Under the pieces are notes generated by a model that was given only the letters and a program-made list of their open reading frames with translations, was not told where the DNA came from and did no database searches. A stretch of 64,000 nucleotides of DNA from Mycolicibacterium insubricum (lineage in GTDB: Bacteria > Actinomycetota > Actinomycetes > Mycobacteriales > Mycobacteriaceae), in assembly GCF_010731615.1 (NCBI RefSeq), contig NZ_AP022618.1, forward strand, positions 3,720,001 to 3,784,000. Direction: 5' to 3'. A program made the position numbers and the translations under genes. How positions within the stretch are numbered: position 1 is the first letter of the stretch; every line of letters starts with the position of its first letter. Positions 1-9,005 of the stretch are shown one piece after another.

Positions 1-1111
1 GGGCGAGCCGGACGGCCTTGTCGGCCACGTGCTTTGCATCGCGTTCGATGAACTCCGGCAGGATCTCCTTACCCATGATCTCGATGGATTCCATGGTGCC
101 CTCGTGGCTGCGCGGGTTCATCAGCAAGATGATCTCGTCGACGCCGGAGGCCTCGTAGCTGCGCAGGAACTCCCGCACGGTGTCGGGGCTGCCGATGGCG
201 CCGCGGCCCGGGCCGTAGGCCAGCGTCGGGTCCTCAGCGACGGCCTGCTGGTAGCGCTCCCACACCTTGGTGCGGCCCGGCGTGTGCATGCCGGTCAGGT
301 AGTAGTGCATGATGCCGAACGAGAAGAACCCGCCGCCGATGCCGAGGCGCCGCAGCGCCTCCTCGTCGGTCTTGGCGACCATCATCGACAAGTCACCGCC
401 GATCGCCAGGATATTGGGGTTGATGGCCGGGGTGACCGGGGCCCCGGTGGCCTCGAACTCGTCGTAGTAGCCCTTGACCCGGTCGGCCAGGGCCTCCGGG
501 CCGGTGTAGGCGAAACTCAGTGCGCCGATGGCCTTGCTCGCGGCCATCTGTACCGACGCCGGCCGTGTGCAGGCCACCCACACCGGCGGGTGCGGCTTCT
601 GCAGCGGCTTGGGGATCACGTTGCGGGCCGGCATTTCGACGTGCTCGCCCTTGAAGCCGGAGAACGGTTCCTCCACCATGCAGCGGATGGAGACCTCCAG
701 GGCCTCCTCCCACTGGGCGCGCTTGTCGGCGGGGTCGATGTTGAAACCGCCGAGTTCGGCGACCGAGGAGCCCTCGCCGGTGCCGTATTCGACGCGCCCG
801 TTGGACAGGTGGTCCAGGGTGGCTACCCGCTCGGCGATGCGGGCGGGGTGGTTGATCGGCGGCGGCAGGTGCATGACGCCGAAGCCGAGCCGGATGTCCT
901 TGGTGCGCTGGCTGGCGGCGGCCAGGAACATCTCCGGTGCGGTGGAGTGGCAGTACTCCTCCAGGAAGTGGTGCTCGGTCAGCCACACCGTGGAGAAGCC
1001 GGCCTTGTCGGCGGCCTCCACCTCGTCGAGGCCGTCCTGGAACAGCTTGTGCTCGTCGTCGGAGCCCCACGGCCGCGGCAGTGGGAATTCGTAGAACAGC
1101 GAAATCTTCAT
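1..1111 (-). CDS. LLM-class flavin-dependent oxidoreductase, C-terminus cut by window edge
   Basis: About 370 residues are visible, starting MKISLFYEFPLPRPW at the ATG at 1111; the gene runs off the left edge. The N-terminal strand, the motif TVWLTEHHFLEEY around residues 40-55 and the GFGVMHLPPPINHPARIAERVATLDHLS stretch (here given only by its position, about residues 75-105) are those of luciferase-like monooxygenases using FMN or F420. These enzymes hydroxylate or oxidise small organic substrates with a supplied reduced flavin. It is the last visible gene of the minus-strand mhp-type operon, 31 bp after the KstD-like gene, so a step in the same catabolic route is likely. Cofactor and substrate cannot be read from sequence. 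Confidence 0.85.
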   Translation of the reverse strand, partial: MKISLFYEFPLPRPWGSDDEHKLFQDGLDEVEAADKAGFSTVWLTEHHFLEEYCHSTAPEMFLAAASQRTKDIRLGFGVMHLPPPINHPARIAERVATLDHLSNGRVEYGTGEGSSVAELGGFNIDPADKRAQWEEALEVSIRCMVEEPFSGFKGEHVEMPARNVIPKPLQKPHPPVWVACTRPASVQMAASKAIGALSFAYTGPEALADRVKGYYDEFEATGAPVTPAINPNILAIGGDLSMMVAKTDEEALRRLGIGGGFFSFGIMHYYLTGMHTPGRTKVWERYQQAVAEDPTLAYGPGRGAIGSPDTVREFLRSYEASGVDEIILLMNPRSHEGTMESIEIMGKEILPEFIERDAKHVADKAVRLA

Positions 1112-1142
1112 CGGGTCATCTCCTTGTTGGTGCTTGGCCGGT

Positions 1143-2885
1143 TCAGGGCAATGGGTCGTAGGGAATGAGGCGTTGGGCGATATCCACGGCGGCGAGGTAG
1201 CCGAAGGTCATGGCGGGTCCGATGGTGGCGCCCGCGCCGGCGTAGCTGCGGCCCATCACCGGGGCCGAGGCGTTGCCGACGGCGTAGAGGCCGTCGATCA
1301 CGGTGTCGTCTTCGCGCAGCACCCGGGCCGCCGCGTCGGTGCGCAGTCCGCCGGAGGTGCCCAGATCCCCCAGGATGATCTGGAACGCCAGATAGGGCGG
1401 CTTGCCCAGCGGGTGCAGGTTCGGGTTGGGCAGCGTCGGATCGCCGTAGTAGTTGTCATACGCACTGTCGCCGCGGTCGAAGTCGTCGTCGTGTCCGGCG
1501 CGCGCGAGTTCGTTGAAGCGGTCCGCGGTGCGGCGCAGTTGCTCCGGTGGCACGCCGATGGCGACGGCCAACTCCTCGAAACCATCGGCCTGCTTGACGA
1601 TTCCGGAATCCAGCCACGCCTGGGGCACCTTGCGGCCGGTGGGCACCGGTGCGAATGGGATCTTCGGGATGGGCAGGTGCCCGCCGACGACGTAGCGGTG
1701 GAAGGAGTCGATGTCGGTGATCAGCCAGCACGGGATGTGCTCGATGCCACCGCGCTGTCCCTCGATCATGGCGTGCGCGAAGTCCATGTAGGGCGCGGCC
1801 TCGTTGATGAAGCGTTTCCCGGCGCCGTTGACGATGAACTGGGCGGGCATCATCCGCTCGTTGAGCATGAACTGCAGCCGGCCGTCGGGCCAGCACATGG
1901 CCGGGAACCACCAGGCCTCGTCCATCAGATCGGTGGCTGCGCCGACCTTTTCGCCCGCGACGATGCCGTCACCGAGTGATGCTGGGTTGCCGAAGCTCCA
2001 GTCGTGCCCTCCGCCGGCGACCTCGGCGACGCGGTCCAGGACCGGCAGTTCCCGGCGCCGCCAGGCCATGTCGTGGTCGAATCCGCCGGAGGCGATGATC
2101 ACCCCGCCGCGGGCTCCGATGCGCTGGTCGCCGCCGTCGCACTGCACCACCGCGCCGATCACCCTGCCGTCGGCATCGGTGATCAGCTCGGTCATCGGCG
2201 AGTTCAGCCACAGCGGCACACCGCGTTCGGCCAGTGCCAGGCGCAGCCGGGCGGCCAGTGACTGGCCGATGGCGGCCATCCGCTCGCCGAGCACCCGGGC
2301 CCGGACCATCCGCCAGATCAGTTTGATCAGCACCGCCTTGCCGCGCCAGTTCTGCCGGACCTGGTAGAACAGCCGAAGGTCCTTGGGGCCGAACCAGATA
2401 CCACGCGGGGCGAGTGCCAGCGGTGCCAGCAGCTCCGATTCCATCGGGCCGAGGTCGCGCAGGTCCATCGCGTCGACGTTGATGGTGCTGCCCAGCGCCG
2501 AGCCGCCGGGCAGCTCCGGGTAGTAGTCCGCGTAGCCGGGCTTCCAGACGAATGCCAGCCAGTCGCTGCGGTTCTCCAGGAACTCCATCATCCTCGGTGC
2601 GGCGTCGACGTAGGCGCGCAGCCGTTCATCGTCGACCAGTCCGTCGGTGATCTGTTTGAGGTAGCCGAATGTCTCGTCGGGGTCCGGGGTGTATCCGGCC
2701 GCCCGCTGCGACGGTGCGCCCGGGACCCAGATGCCGCCGCCGGACAGTGCGGTGGATCCGCCGAAGTGCGCGGCCTTCTCCACCATCAGGGTGTCCAGGC
2801 CGGCCGAGTCGGCGGCCAGCGCGGCGGTCATGCCACCGCCTCCGCTGCCGATGACCAGCACGTCGACAACCATGTCGAAGTTCAT
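1143..2885 (-). CDS. FAD-dependent dehydrogenase, 3-ketosteroid Delta1-dehydrogenase-like (FrdA/SdhA flavoprotein family)
   Basis: A 580-residue flavoprotein. The Rossmann FAD motif VLVIGSGGGGMTAALAA lies at about residues 9-25, the GGSTALSGGGIW segment follows at about 40, and the C-terminal FAD-closing motif GRSYAGAGATIGPAM is near 545-560. The family (KstD, fumarate reductase flavoprotein) removes or adds hydrogens next to a carbonyl, and in steroid degradation introduces ring double bonds. The reading frame is open further upstream, but the added N-terminus is Arg/Pro-rich out-of-family sequence; the ATG at 2885 has GGAGACAAGG upstream and directly precedes the FAD motif. It lies between the mhpB homologue and the LLM oxidoreductase. 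A role in desaturating a cyclic ketone before ring cleavage is inference. Confidence 0.85.
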   Translation of the reverse strand: MNFDMVVDVLVIGSGGGGMTAALAADSAGLDTLMVEKAAHFGGSTALSGGGIWVPGAPSQRAAGYTPDPDETFGYLKQITDGLVDDERLRAYVDAAPRMMEFLENRSDWLAFVWKPGYADYYPELPGGSALGSTINVDAMDLRDLGPMESELLAPLALAPRGIWFGPKDLRLFYQVRQNWRGKAVLIKLIWRMVRARVLGERMAAIGQSLAARLRLALAERGVPLWLNSPMTELITDADGRVIGAVVQCDGGDQRIGARGGVIIASGGFDHDMAWRRRELPVLDRVAEVAGGGHDWSFGNPASLGDGIVAGEKVGAATDLMDEAWWFPAMCWPDGRLQFMLNERMMPAQFIVNGAGKRFINEAAPYMDFAHAMIEGQRGGIEHIPCWLITDIDSFHRYVVGGHLPIPKIPFAPVPTGRKVPQAWLDSGIVKQADGFEELAVAIGVPPEQLRRTADRFNELARAGHDDDFDRGDSAYDNYYGDPTLPNPNLHPLGKPPYLAFQIILGDLGTSGGLRTDAAARVLREDDTVIDGLYAVGNASAPVMGRSYAGAGATIGPAMTFGYLAAVDIAQRLIPYDPLP

Positions 2886-2909
2886 GCCTTGTCTCCTACG
2901 CCGTCTCCT

Positions 2910-2972
2910 GCGCGCTCCGGTCCTCGCTGCGCTCCTCGCTCGTTCCTCGCTGCGGTGCTCGCTGCGATCCTC
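2910..2972. repeat. GAGCG/CGCAGCGAG-type intergenic repeat cluster
   Basis: The 109-bp gap between the mhpB homologue and the KstD-like gene contains three to four imperfect copies of a short unit, read on the minus strand as GAGGAnCGCAGCGAG. Similar units occur at 47351-47460 and inside a TetR gene near 57720-57782. Within the operon it may be a spacer or mRNA hairpin/processing element; no function is shown by sequence. Confidence 0.6.
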
Positions 2973-2994
2973 ACGCACACTCGACTGCGGGTGG

Positions 2995-3951
2995 TCACAC
3001 GGGCACCGCCGTTCGGATGGCAAAGCCCGCGATGAGTTCGGGGGCGGGTCGGTAGTAGTGGTTGCCGGTGCGGTAGGGCCCGGCGGTGGCCAGCGCGGCG
3101 AACGCCGCCACCCAGGTGCGCACCTCGTGAGCGGAATTGCCCGCTTCGGCGGCGATCCGGTCATTGGTCCAGCCGTCGAAGGCGGCGAGGTTGCCGGTGT
3201 CCAGCAGGTCCAGCAGGGCGGCGTCCCAGTCCGGGTTCAGCGGCCGGCACGATCCGGCACCCGCGGCGAATTCCGCGGCGGCGGCCACCACCTGTTGCTG
3301 GCGGGCGGTGCGGCCCTCGGGCCCCATCGGTTCGCCGTCGACGATGCGGGCCCGCGCGGCCGCCGGGGCGGAGGCCAGGGTGGGCACCGGTGGGTCGTGC
3401 GACAGACCCCCGGAGGCCAGCAGCAGCACCCGCCGATCCAGCCCGGCGAGGAACCCGCCGATCGCCGCCCCGAGTGCGCGAGAGCGGGCGATGGGTCCCA
3501 GCGGGATGGCCACCGAATTGATGAACACTGGGATGACGGGCACCGATGCGGCGTCGCCGAACAGCGCCTGCAGCGGTTGGGTGGTGCCGTGGTCGACGTC
3601 GATGCCGGCCGAGATCGCCACGTCCACACCGGCGTCGAGCACCGCGGCGGCGCAATCCAGGGCGATGTCCGCGGGGACGGCCAGCGGCCCGGCGTGGCTG
3701 CCGTAGTCGCCGACGCCGGAGGCGGCGGTGCCGATGCAGAACGGCGGCATCAGCTTGTAGAAGAACCCGTTGTAATGGTCCGGCGAAAACGCCACCACCA
3801 GTTCGGGATCGAAGGCGGTGACGAAGTCGCGCGCCGCACCGATCGCGGCGCCGATGTCATCGAGCAGCTCAGCCGACGGGCCCGGCAGGTTCAGCAGCGG
3901 GCTGTGCGACATTGCGCACAGGGCGAGTTGGGGCGGCAATCCGATCACCAC
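2995..3951 (-). CDS. mhpB: extradiol ring-cleavage dioxygenase, 2,3-dihydroxyphenylpropionate 1,2-dioxygenase type (MhpB/HppB-like)
   Basis: A 318-residue protein that matches the class III extradiol dioxygenase MhpB along its length: [11 protein letters not shown] near residue 15, [15 protein letters not shown] at about 58-72, [11 protein letters not shown] near 117-127 and [11 protein letters not shown] near 180-190. The conserved histidines are those expected for Fe(II) binding and acid-base catalysis. MhpB opens 3-(2,3-dihydroxyphenyl)propionate by meta cleavage. The ORF begins inside the 3-prime end of the mhpA homologue (83-bp overlap if the ATG/GTG at 3951 is used; the family start is slightly shorter, near MSHSPLL). 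Adjacent mhpA and mhpC homologues support the function; the true substrate may be a larger alkyl-catechol. Confidence 0.9.
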   Translation of the reverse strand: MVIGLPPQLALCAMSHSPLLNLPGPSAELLDDIGAAIGAARDFVTAFDPELVVAFSPDHYNGFFYKLMPPFCIGTAASGVGDYGSHAGPLAVPADIALDCAAAVLDAGVDVAISAGIDVDHGTTQPLQALFGDAASVPVIPVFINSVAIPLGPIARSRALGAAIGGFLAGLDRRVLLLASGGLSHDPPVPTLASAPAAARARIVDGEPMGPEGRTARQQQVVAAAAEFAAGAGSCRPLNPDWDAALLDLLDTGNLAAFDGWTNDRIAAEAGNSAHEVRTWVAAFAALATAGPYRTGNHYYRPAPELIAGFAIRTAVPV

Positions 3952-5575
3952 CTTCGGCGCCGTCGATCAGAGCCAGCGTGGCGAACAGCCGAGCGGAGTG
4001 TTCCGGCGCCAACTGCGCGATGCAGGCTGCTGCGATGCACCGGTCCGGGCGCAGGAACAGCACCGATTCGGCCCGGGTATCGAAGAATTTCTTGAGCGCA
4101 CCGGTGCGGTCACCGATGACGATCACCTCGCCGGGGTCCACGGCGCCATCGGGGTCCCAGTGCAGTTGGGTGTTGGGCCGCAGGGCGGCGAACGTGGCTC
4201 CGGCTGCGCGCCAGCGGGCGAACTCCCCGGGCCCGAGGATCGATTCGGGGTCGTTGTTCCAGCACAGCACGGCGAATCCGGAGCCCAGGACGTCGTCGAG
4301 CCGCACGCCGGTGGCGGTGCGGGTGTCGACGGTCGGCTGGATGAACAGCGTGCCGACCACCGAGTCCGGTGCCGGCGGATTGCTGTTGTGCAGCACCGCA
4401 CCCGCGTCATAGCGCGGCATCGGCTTGAATCGCATCTCCAGCACGTAGCGGCGCAGCGCCGGCAGGATCGCCGCGGCGCGGATCAGTCCGTCGCGCAGTC
4501 GGGCGACGGTGCGGTTGGTCGGCGAGATGACCCGGCCGACCATGGTGGACAGGTCGATCATCGCGCGGGCGTGCTTGCGGCGCTCGACGTCGTAGCTGTC
4601 CAACAGCCGGTCTTCGGCGCGGCCGTTGACCACGGCGGCCAGTTTCCACCCGAGGTTGAACGCATCGCGGATGCCACTGTTGTAGCCCTGGCCCTGCCAG
4701 ACCGGCATCAGGTGCGCGGCGTCGCCGGCCAGCAGCAGCCGACCGTGCCGGAACGATCCGGCGATGCGGGAGTGGTGGGTGTAGAGGCGGTGTCGGATGA
4801 TATCGACACGGTCGGGATGCGGGACGAAGGTGGACAGCAGCCGGGTGACGAACGCCGGGTCACAGGCCTGCTCGTCGGTCTCGTCGGCGTGGATCATGAA
4901 CTCGAAGCGCCGGATTCCGTGCGCGATCGAGATCGACGCGTACGGCCGGTCGGGGTCGGCCCCGACCTCGCTGTTGGGGTGCCCGAGCGGGTCGTTGGCG
5001 ACGTCGATGACCAGCCAGCGGGTCGAGGACGTGGTGCCCTCGAAGCTGACGCCCATCAGGTGCCGGGTGGTGCTGCGGCCGCCGTCGCAGCCCACCAGGT
5101 AGGCCGCGCGCAGGGCGGTCCCGTCCGCCAGGGTGACGGTGACGCCGTCGGCGTCTTGGGCGGCCGCCGACATCCGGGATCCCCAGCGCACCCTCACCTG
5201 GTCGAATCGGTCCAGGCCGCGGCACAGTTCGGCGTCGACCAGCGGCTGGACGAACCCGTTGCGCTTGGGCCAGCCGAAGCGGGCGTCCGGCGGTGCCATC
5301 TCCACCAGCAGTTTTCGGTTGGAGTCGGTGAATCGCAGGATCTGGTTGGGCACGGTGTGTGGGAGCACCGCGTCGATCAGGCCGATGGACTGGAAGGCGC
5401 GCATCGATTCGTCGTCGAGACCCACCCCGCGCGGGTAGTCGATGAGGGCGTCGCGTTCCTCCAGGATCACCGTGCGAACACCCTGTGCGCCAAGAATATT
5501 GGCCAGCGTCAGACCGACCGGGCCGGCGCCGACGATGACGACGTCCACCTGTTCTGTCGTGACGGGCAGCGACAT
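3869..5575 (-). CDS. mhpA: FAD-dependent aromatic hydroxylase, 3-(3-hydroxyphenyl)propionate hydroxylase type (MhpA-like)
   Basis: A 568-residue class A flavoprotein monooxygenase. Motifs in order: GxGxxG in [14 protein letters not shown] (residues 13-26), the DG motif in [14 protein letters not shown] (about 160-173) and the GD motif in [19 protein letters not shown] (about 285-303), followed by a thioredoxin-like C-terminal region. MhpA adds a hydroxyl ortho to a phenolic hydroxyl to give the catechol that MhpB cleaves. The gene starts 4 bp after mhpC stops and overlaps mhpB, so the three are co-transcribed. The last about 25 residues (rich in Ala/Pro) extend into mhpB. Assignment to the family is firm, exact substrate is inferred. 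Confidence 0.9.
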   Translation of the reverse strand: MSLPVTTEQVDVVIVGAGPVGLTLANILGAQGVRTVILEERDALIDYPRGVGLDDESMRAFQSIGLIDAVLPHTVPNQILRFTDSNRKLLVEMAPPDARFGWPKRNGFVQPLVDAELCRGLDRFDQVRVRWGSRMSAAAQDADGVTVTLADGTALRAAYLVGCDGGRSTTRHLMGVSFEGTTSSTRWLVIDVANDPLGHPNSEVGADPDRPYASISIAHGIRRFEFMIHADETDEQACDPAFVTRLLSTFVPHPDRVDIIRHRLYTHHSRIAGSFRHGRLLLAGDAAHLMPVWQGQGYNSGIRDAFNLGWKLAAVVNGRAEDRLLDSYDVERRKHARAMIDLSTMVGRVISPTNRTVARLRDGLIRAAAILPALRRYVLEMRFKPMPRYDAGAVLHNSNPPAPDSVVGTLFIQPTVDTRTATGVRLDDVLGSGFAVLCWNNDPESILGPGEFARWRAAGATFAALRPNTQLHWDPDGAVDPGEVIVIGDRTGALKKFFDTRAESVLFLRPDRCIAAACIAQLAPEHSARLFATLALIDGAEGGDRIAAPTRPVRNVAQPAAEPAGPVG

Positions 5576-5578
5576 CCC

Positions 5579-6442
5579 TCAGCGCCCCAGCAGGAAGTCG
5601 ATGTGCAGCCGGTTGAATGCGTCCGGGTCTTCGTACTGCGGCCAGTGTCCGCAGTCGGGCATCACCACGAACTTCGCGCCGGGGATCATCTCCGAGATGC
5701 GCCGGCCCTCGCTGACGTCGGCGGTCGGGTCGTCGGAGGTCCACAGCACCAGTGTCGGTGCGGTGATGGAGCCGTATTCCTTGGGGCCCAACAGGTTGCG
5801 CGCTCGGATGACGGGATCCTGCAGTGCCATGATGTCGCTCATCGCGGCGACGAATCCGGGCTGTTGGTAGACGTGCCGGCGGCTGGCGACGATGTCGTCG
5901 TAGTCCTTGGTCTTGTCGGCCATCAGCCATTTGATCCGGGCGGATACGGTCTCCCAGGACGGGTCCTCGGCGGCGGCCATCGATAGCGTGATGATCCGCT
6001 TCATCACCTCGGGGTCGGCCTGGGAGCCGCCGGCGGTGTTGAGCACCAGCCGGACGATCCGATCGGGGTGGTCGACGGCGGCGCGGGCCGCCACCCAGCC
6101 GCCGAGGGATTCCCCGGACAGGTAGACCCGATCGGCGCCGATGGTGTCGAAGAATGTCGTCAGGTGGTCGACGTAGTGCGAAACCTCAAGTGGGTGACCG
6201 GGCTTGTCGGTGTAGCCGTGGCCGAGCATGTCGATGGACCAGGTGCTGAAGTGTTCCGAATGCGCCGCGAGGTTGCGTACGTAGGCCTCGGCGTGGCCGC
6301 CGCTGCCGTGCAGCAGCACCAGGGCGGGCAGGGCCGGGTCACCGGCCTGCAGGTAGCGGGTGCGCACGCCGCCGACGTCGAGGTAGCCCTGGGAGAACGA
6401 AACGCCCTGCAGATCGCTCCAGATGCTCTCGAACTCGGCCAC
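5579..6442 (-). CDS. mhpC: meta-cleavage product hydrolase, alpha/beta fold (MhpC-like)
   Basis: A 287-residue alpha/beta hydrolase with the oxyanion segment LLHGSGGH (near residue 45), nucleophile elbow GESLGG (Ser about 112), acid in WTSDDPTADV and the catalytic His in DCGHWPQYEDP. MhpC-type enzymes split the ring-opened dienoate by C-C hydrolysis. I place the start at the GTG at 6442, preceded by AAAGGGG at a 5-nt spacing; a longer frame to a GTG at 6478 would have to begin inside the upstream operator, where no ribosome site is seen. It is the first gene of the minus-strand operon and divergent from the IclR gene. Confidence 0.88.
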   Translation of the reverse strand: MAEFESIWSDLQGVSFSQGYLDVGGVRTRYLQAGDPALPALVLLHGSGGHAEAYVRNLAAHSEHFSTWSIDMLGHGYTDKPGHPLEVSHYVDHLTTFFDTIGADRVYLSGESLGGWVAARAAVDHPDRIVRLVLNTAGGSQADPEVMKRIITLSMAAAEDPSWETVSARIKWLMADKTKDYDDIVASRRHVYQQPGFVAAMSDIMALQDPVIRARNLLGPKEYGSITAPTLVLWTSDDPTADVSEGRRISEMIPGAKFVVMPDCGHWPQYEDPDAFNRLHIDFLLGR

Positions 6443-6461
6443 GGGACCCCTTTCTACATGC

Positions 6462-6498
6462 GATAATACCGTTCTCACTTATTGATAACACAGATCTC
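6462..6498. promoter_or_regulatory. tandem 15-bp operators, mhp/iclR divergent promoter
   Basis: Two imperfect inverted repeats, GATAAT-ACC-GTTCTC (6462-6476) and GATAAC-ACA-GATCTC (6484-6498), start 22 bp apart. They match the GAGAAY-N3-RTTCTC family found before several other operons in this window. A weaker third copy, CAGAAT-CGA-GATTGT, lies at 6504-6518. They are 20 bp upstream of the mhpC start and would overlap its promoter. Confidence 0.6.
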
Positions 6499-6527
6499 TT
6501 TTTCAGAATCGAGATTGTGCTAAAATC

Positions 6528-6541
6528 GCACATATATGTGC
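6528..6541. promoter_or_regulatory. perfect 14-bp palindrome, candidate IclR operator
   Basis: GCACATATATGTGC is perfectly self-complementary and lies 27 bp upstream of the IclR start, in the AT-richest stretch of the region. A further GTGC/GCAC pairing (6517-6532) precedes it. IclR-family proteins commonly bind 12-16 bp palindromes in the divergent promoter they share with their targets, so this is the best candidate for the local regulator, distinct from the neighbouring 15-bp tandem sites. Confidence 0.5.
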
Positions 6542-6567
6542 AATATATATAGAGCATTGCTTCCGCG

Positions 6568-7293
6568 GTGACGACTGTCAAGGGTGGACGGGATCCACAG
6601 GAGCGAAACGGCGCACCGGGCTCACAGACCCTGGCCCGCGGCCTGTCCGCATTGCAGGCGGTCGCCGACGCCCGGGACGGGCTGAGCATCCAGCAGGTCG
6701 CCGATCAGATCGGCGTGCACCGCACCATCGCCTACCGACTGCTGGCGACCCTGGCGCAGTTCGGCCTGGTCACCAAGGGTGAGGATGGCCGCTACCGGCC
6801 CGGCGCCGGGCTTGCGGTGCTCGGCGCCTCGTTCGACAACAACGTGCGCCAGCTGTGCCTGCCGACCCTGCGCGAGCTAGCCGACGAACTCGGCGCCACG
6901 GTGTCTCTGCTGGTGGCCGAGGGTGATCAGCAGGTGGCGATCGCCGTCATCGTGCCCACCCACGTCCCCTACCGGCTGTCCTTTCATGAGGGCAGCCGAT
7001 ACGGGCTCGACCGCGGCGCCGCCGGCGTCGCACTGCTGGCCGGGATGCCCGCGCGCCCCGGTGAGCGCGACCTGGTGACCGCGACCCGCGAGCGCGGCTG
7101 GGTGATCACCCACGGCGAGATCGAACCGAATACCTACGGCCTGGCGGTGCCGGTCCCGCGCGACCGGCCCGCCCCGCCGACCTGTATCAACCTCATCTCC
7201 CACCGCGAGGACGTCCTGATTCGCGGCCGCAAGGCGGTTCAGGCCGCCGCACACACCTTGGCCGGCATCCTGGCCGGCCCACAGCACAGTTGA
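6568..7293 (+). CDS. IclR-family transcriptional regulator
   Basis: A 241-residue regulator. The N-terminal winged helix-turn-helix is at about residues 22-80 (LSIQQVADQIGVHRTIAYRL is its recognition region), followed by the IclR effector-binding domain containing LRELADELGATVSLLVAEG and ending with LISHREDVLIRGRKAVQAAA. The start is the GTG at 6568, immediately after an AT-rich promoter region, with no clear Shine-Dalgarno. It is divergent from the mhp operon and 13 bp upstream of a KstD-like gene, so control of ring-degradation genes in response to an aromatic or cyclic acid is likely. MhpR of enteric bacteria belongs to the same family. The effector is unknown. Confidence 0.88.
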   Translation: MTTVKGGRDPQERNGAPGSQTLARGLSALQAVADARDGLSIQQVADQIGVHRTIAYRLLATLAQFGLVTKGEDGRYRPGAGLAVLGASFDNNVRQLCLPTLRELADELGATVSLLVAEGDQQVAIAVIVPTHVPYRLSFHEGSRYGLDRGAAGVALLAGMPARPGERDLVTATRERGWVITHGEIEPNTYGLAVPVPRDRPAPPTCINLISHREDVLIRGRKAVQAAAHTLAGILAGPQHS

Positions 7294-7306
7294 CGAAGGG
7301 AACACC

Positions 7307-8944
7307 GTGAGTGCCAACACCGAGATCGCCTGGGACCGCCAGACCGACGTCGTCGTCCTGGGCACCGGCGGCGCCGGCCTGACCGCGGCCCTGGCCGCAT
7401 CCGTCGCCGGAGCCGAGGTCGAGGTCTTCGAGCGTGCGGAGACCGTCGGCGGAACCACCGCCGTCTCCGGGGGCATCGCCTGGATCCCCGCGCACAACCG
7501 CAGCCCGGACGGTGAGCTGAGCGTCGCCGACGCGATGGCCTACCTGCGGGCCCAGTCCTTCGGTGCCATGGACGACGAGCTGGTGGAGACTTTCGTGCGC
7601 ACCGGCCCGGTCATGCTGGACTTCGTCGAGGCCAACAGCGACGTGCGGTTCGAGATCGCCACCGGGTTCCCCGACTACAAGCCGGAGCTGCCCGGCGGCC
7701 GACCCGGCGGCGGCCGGTCGCTGGGCCCGGCACCGTATGACCTGGAGCGGGTTCCGGAATTCAAGGACCGGATCACGTCGTTCCCGGCGGACTTCTCCAA
7801 TGTCGGGATTGACGCCGAGACCCGGGCGCGGTTGCACGCCGACATCGGCGCCGACGCCGACCTGGTGGTGGCCGGCGCGGCGTTGATCGGTGGTCTGCTG
7901 CGCGGCGTGCTCGACCGCGGCGTCACCGTGCAGACCGGCGCCCGGGGCATCGAGCTGCTGACCGAGGGCGGCCAGATCGTCGGGGTGCGGGTCGCCGTCG
8001 GCGACGACGTCGTGACCGTGCGCGCGCGCCGCGGCGTGGTGCTGGCCAACGGGGGGTTCGAATGGGACCCCCGGCTGGTCGAGGCATTCCTGCGCGGGCC
8101 CATGCACGGCCCGGTGTCACCGCCGGCCAACACCGGCGACGCGCTGCGAATGGCCATGGCGCACGGCGCGGACCTGGCGAACATGGGTGAGGCGTGGTGG
8201 GTGCCGGTGATCCAGATTCCCGGCGACACCATCGACGGCCACCAGCGCAGTCGCAGCGTCCGATTGGAGCGCACCCGGCCGCGCAGCATCATCGTCAACA
8301 CCGCCGGCAAGCGGTTCGTCAACGAGGCCAGCGACTACAACTCGATGTCCGGGGCGTTCCAGTACCTGCACCCGCGCGAGGGCTACGTCAACGACCCGTC
8401 CTGGATCGTGTTCGACGCCGGCCACCTGAAAAAGTACGGCTTCCTCGGTGTGGAACCCGGCGGTGCGCCACTGGACTGGTTCAACGAATCGGCCGATCTG
8501 GGCGAACTGGCCGCCAAAATGGGCGTCGACGCCGACGGGCTGGCTGCCACGGTTGCCGCGTGGAACGCCGAGACTACCGGTGAGGATCCGCGCGATCCGG
8601 AGTTCGGCCGGGGCGCCAGCGCCTACGACGGGTACTGGGGTGACCCCGAGGCGCCCACGCCGGCCGGTCAGACCCTCGGGCCGCTGGACACCCCGCCGTA
8701 CTACGCGGTTCCGGTGGCGATCGGGGCGATGGGCACCAAGGGCGGACCGCGCACCGACGGCGACGGGCGGGTGCGCCACGTCACCGGACCGGTCATCCCC
8801 GGCCTGTACGCGGCGGGTAATGCGATGGCCGGGGTGACCGGCCGCGCCTACGGCGGTGCCGGCGGAACCATCGGCCCCGCCATGGTTTTCGGCTTCCGGG
8901 CCGGCCATCACGCGGCGACGGGAACCCCGGCCGCCACCGTGTGA
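7307..8944 (+). CDS. FAD-dependent dehydrogenase, KstD-like (second paralogue)
   Basis: A 545-residue flavoprotein of the same family as the gene at 1143-2885. VVVLGTGGAGLTAALAAS (about residues 15-32) is the FAD dinucleotide motif, GGTTAVSGGIAWIP follows near 50, and GRAYGGAGGTIGPAMVFGF closes the FAD site near 505-523. The GTG start at 7307 has GAAGGGA 6 nt upstream. It is probably co-transcribed with iclR. Two such dehydrogenases beside mhpABC homologues fit stepwise oxidation of an alicyclic ring towards a phenol, which MhpA could then hydroxylate; that pathway order is inference. Other possibilities are fumarate reductase-like or enoate reductase activity. Confidence 0.85.
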   Translation: MSANTEIAWDRQTDVVVLGTGGAGLTAALAASVAGAEVEVFERAETVGGTTAVSGGIAWIPAHNRSPDGELSVADAMAYLRAQSFGAMDDELVETFVRTGPVMLDFVEANSDVRFEIATGFPDYKPELPGGRPGGGRSLGPAPYDLERVPEFKDRITSFPADFSNVGIDAETRARLHADIGADADLVVAGAALIGGLLRGVLDRGVTVQTGARGIELLTEGGQIVGVRVAVGDDVVTVRARRGVVLANGGFEWDPRLVEAFLRGPMHGPVSPPANTGDALRMAMAHGADLANMGEAWWVPVIQIPGDTIDGHQRSRSVRLERTRPRSIIVNTAGKRFVNEASDYNSMSGAFQYLHPREGYVNDPSWIVFDAGHLKKYGFLGVEPGGAPLDWFNESADLGELAAKMGVDADGLAATVAAWNAETTGEDPRDPEFGRGASAYDGYWGDPEAPTPAGQTLGPLDTPPYYAVPVAIGAMGTKGGPRTDGDGRVRHVTGPVIPGLYAAGNAMAGVTGRAYGGAGGTIGPAMVFGFRAGHHAATGTPAATV

Positions 8945-9005
8945 CCCACGCCCGGGTCACCCCGGATGGGCATCCCCGGCGCGGTTCGGCGCTACCCTCA
9001 CTGTC

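Noticed and set aside
3818..5986. Very long plus-strand open frame (722 codons) over the mhpA homologue
   Set aside because: His/Arg/Val/Gly-rich translation without domain features; it mirrors the third-position GC bias of the real minus-strand gene, which has full MhpA motifs.
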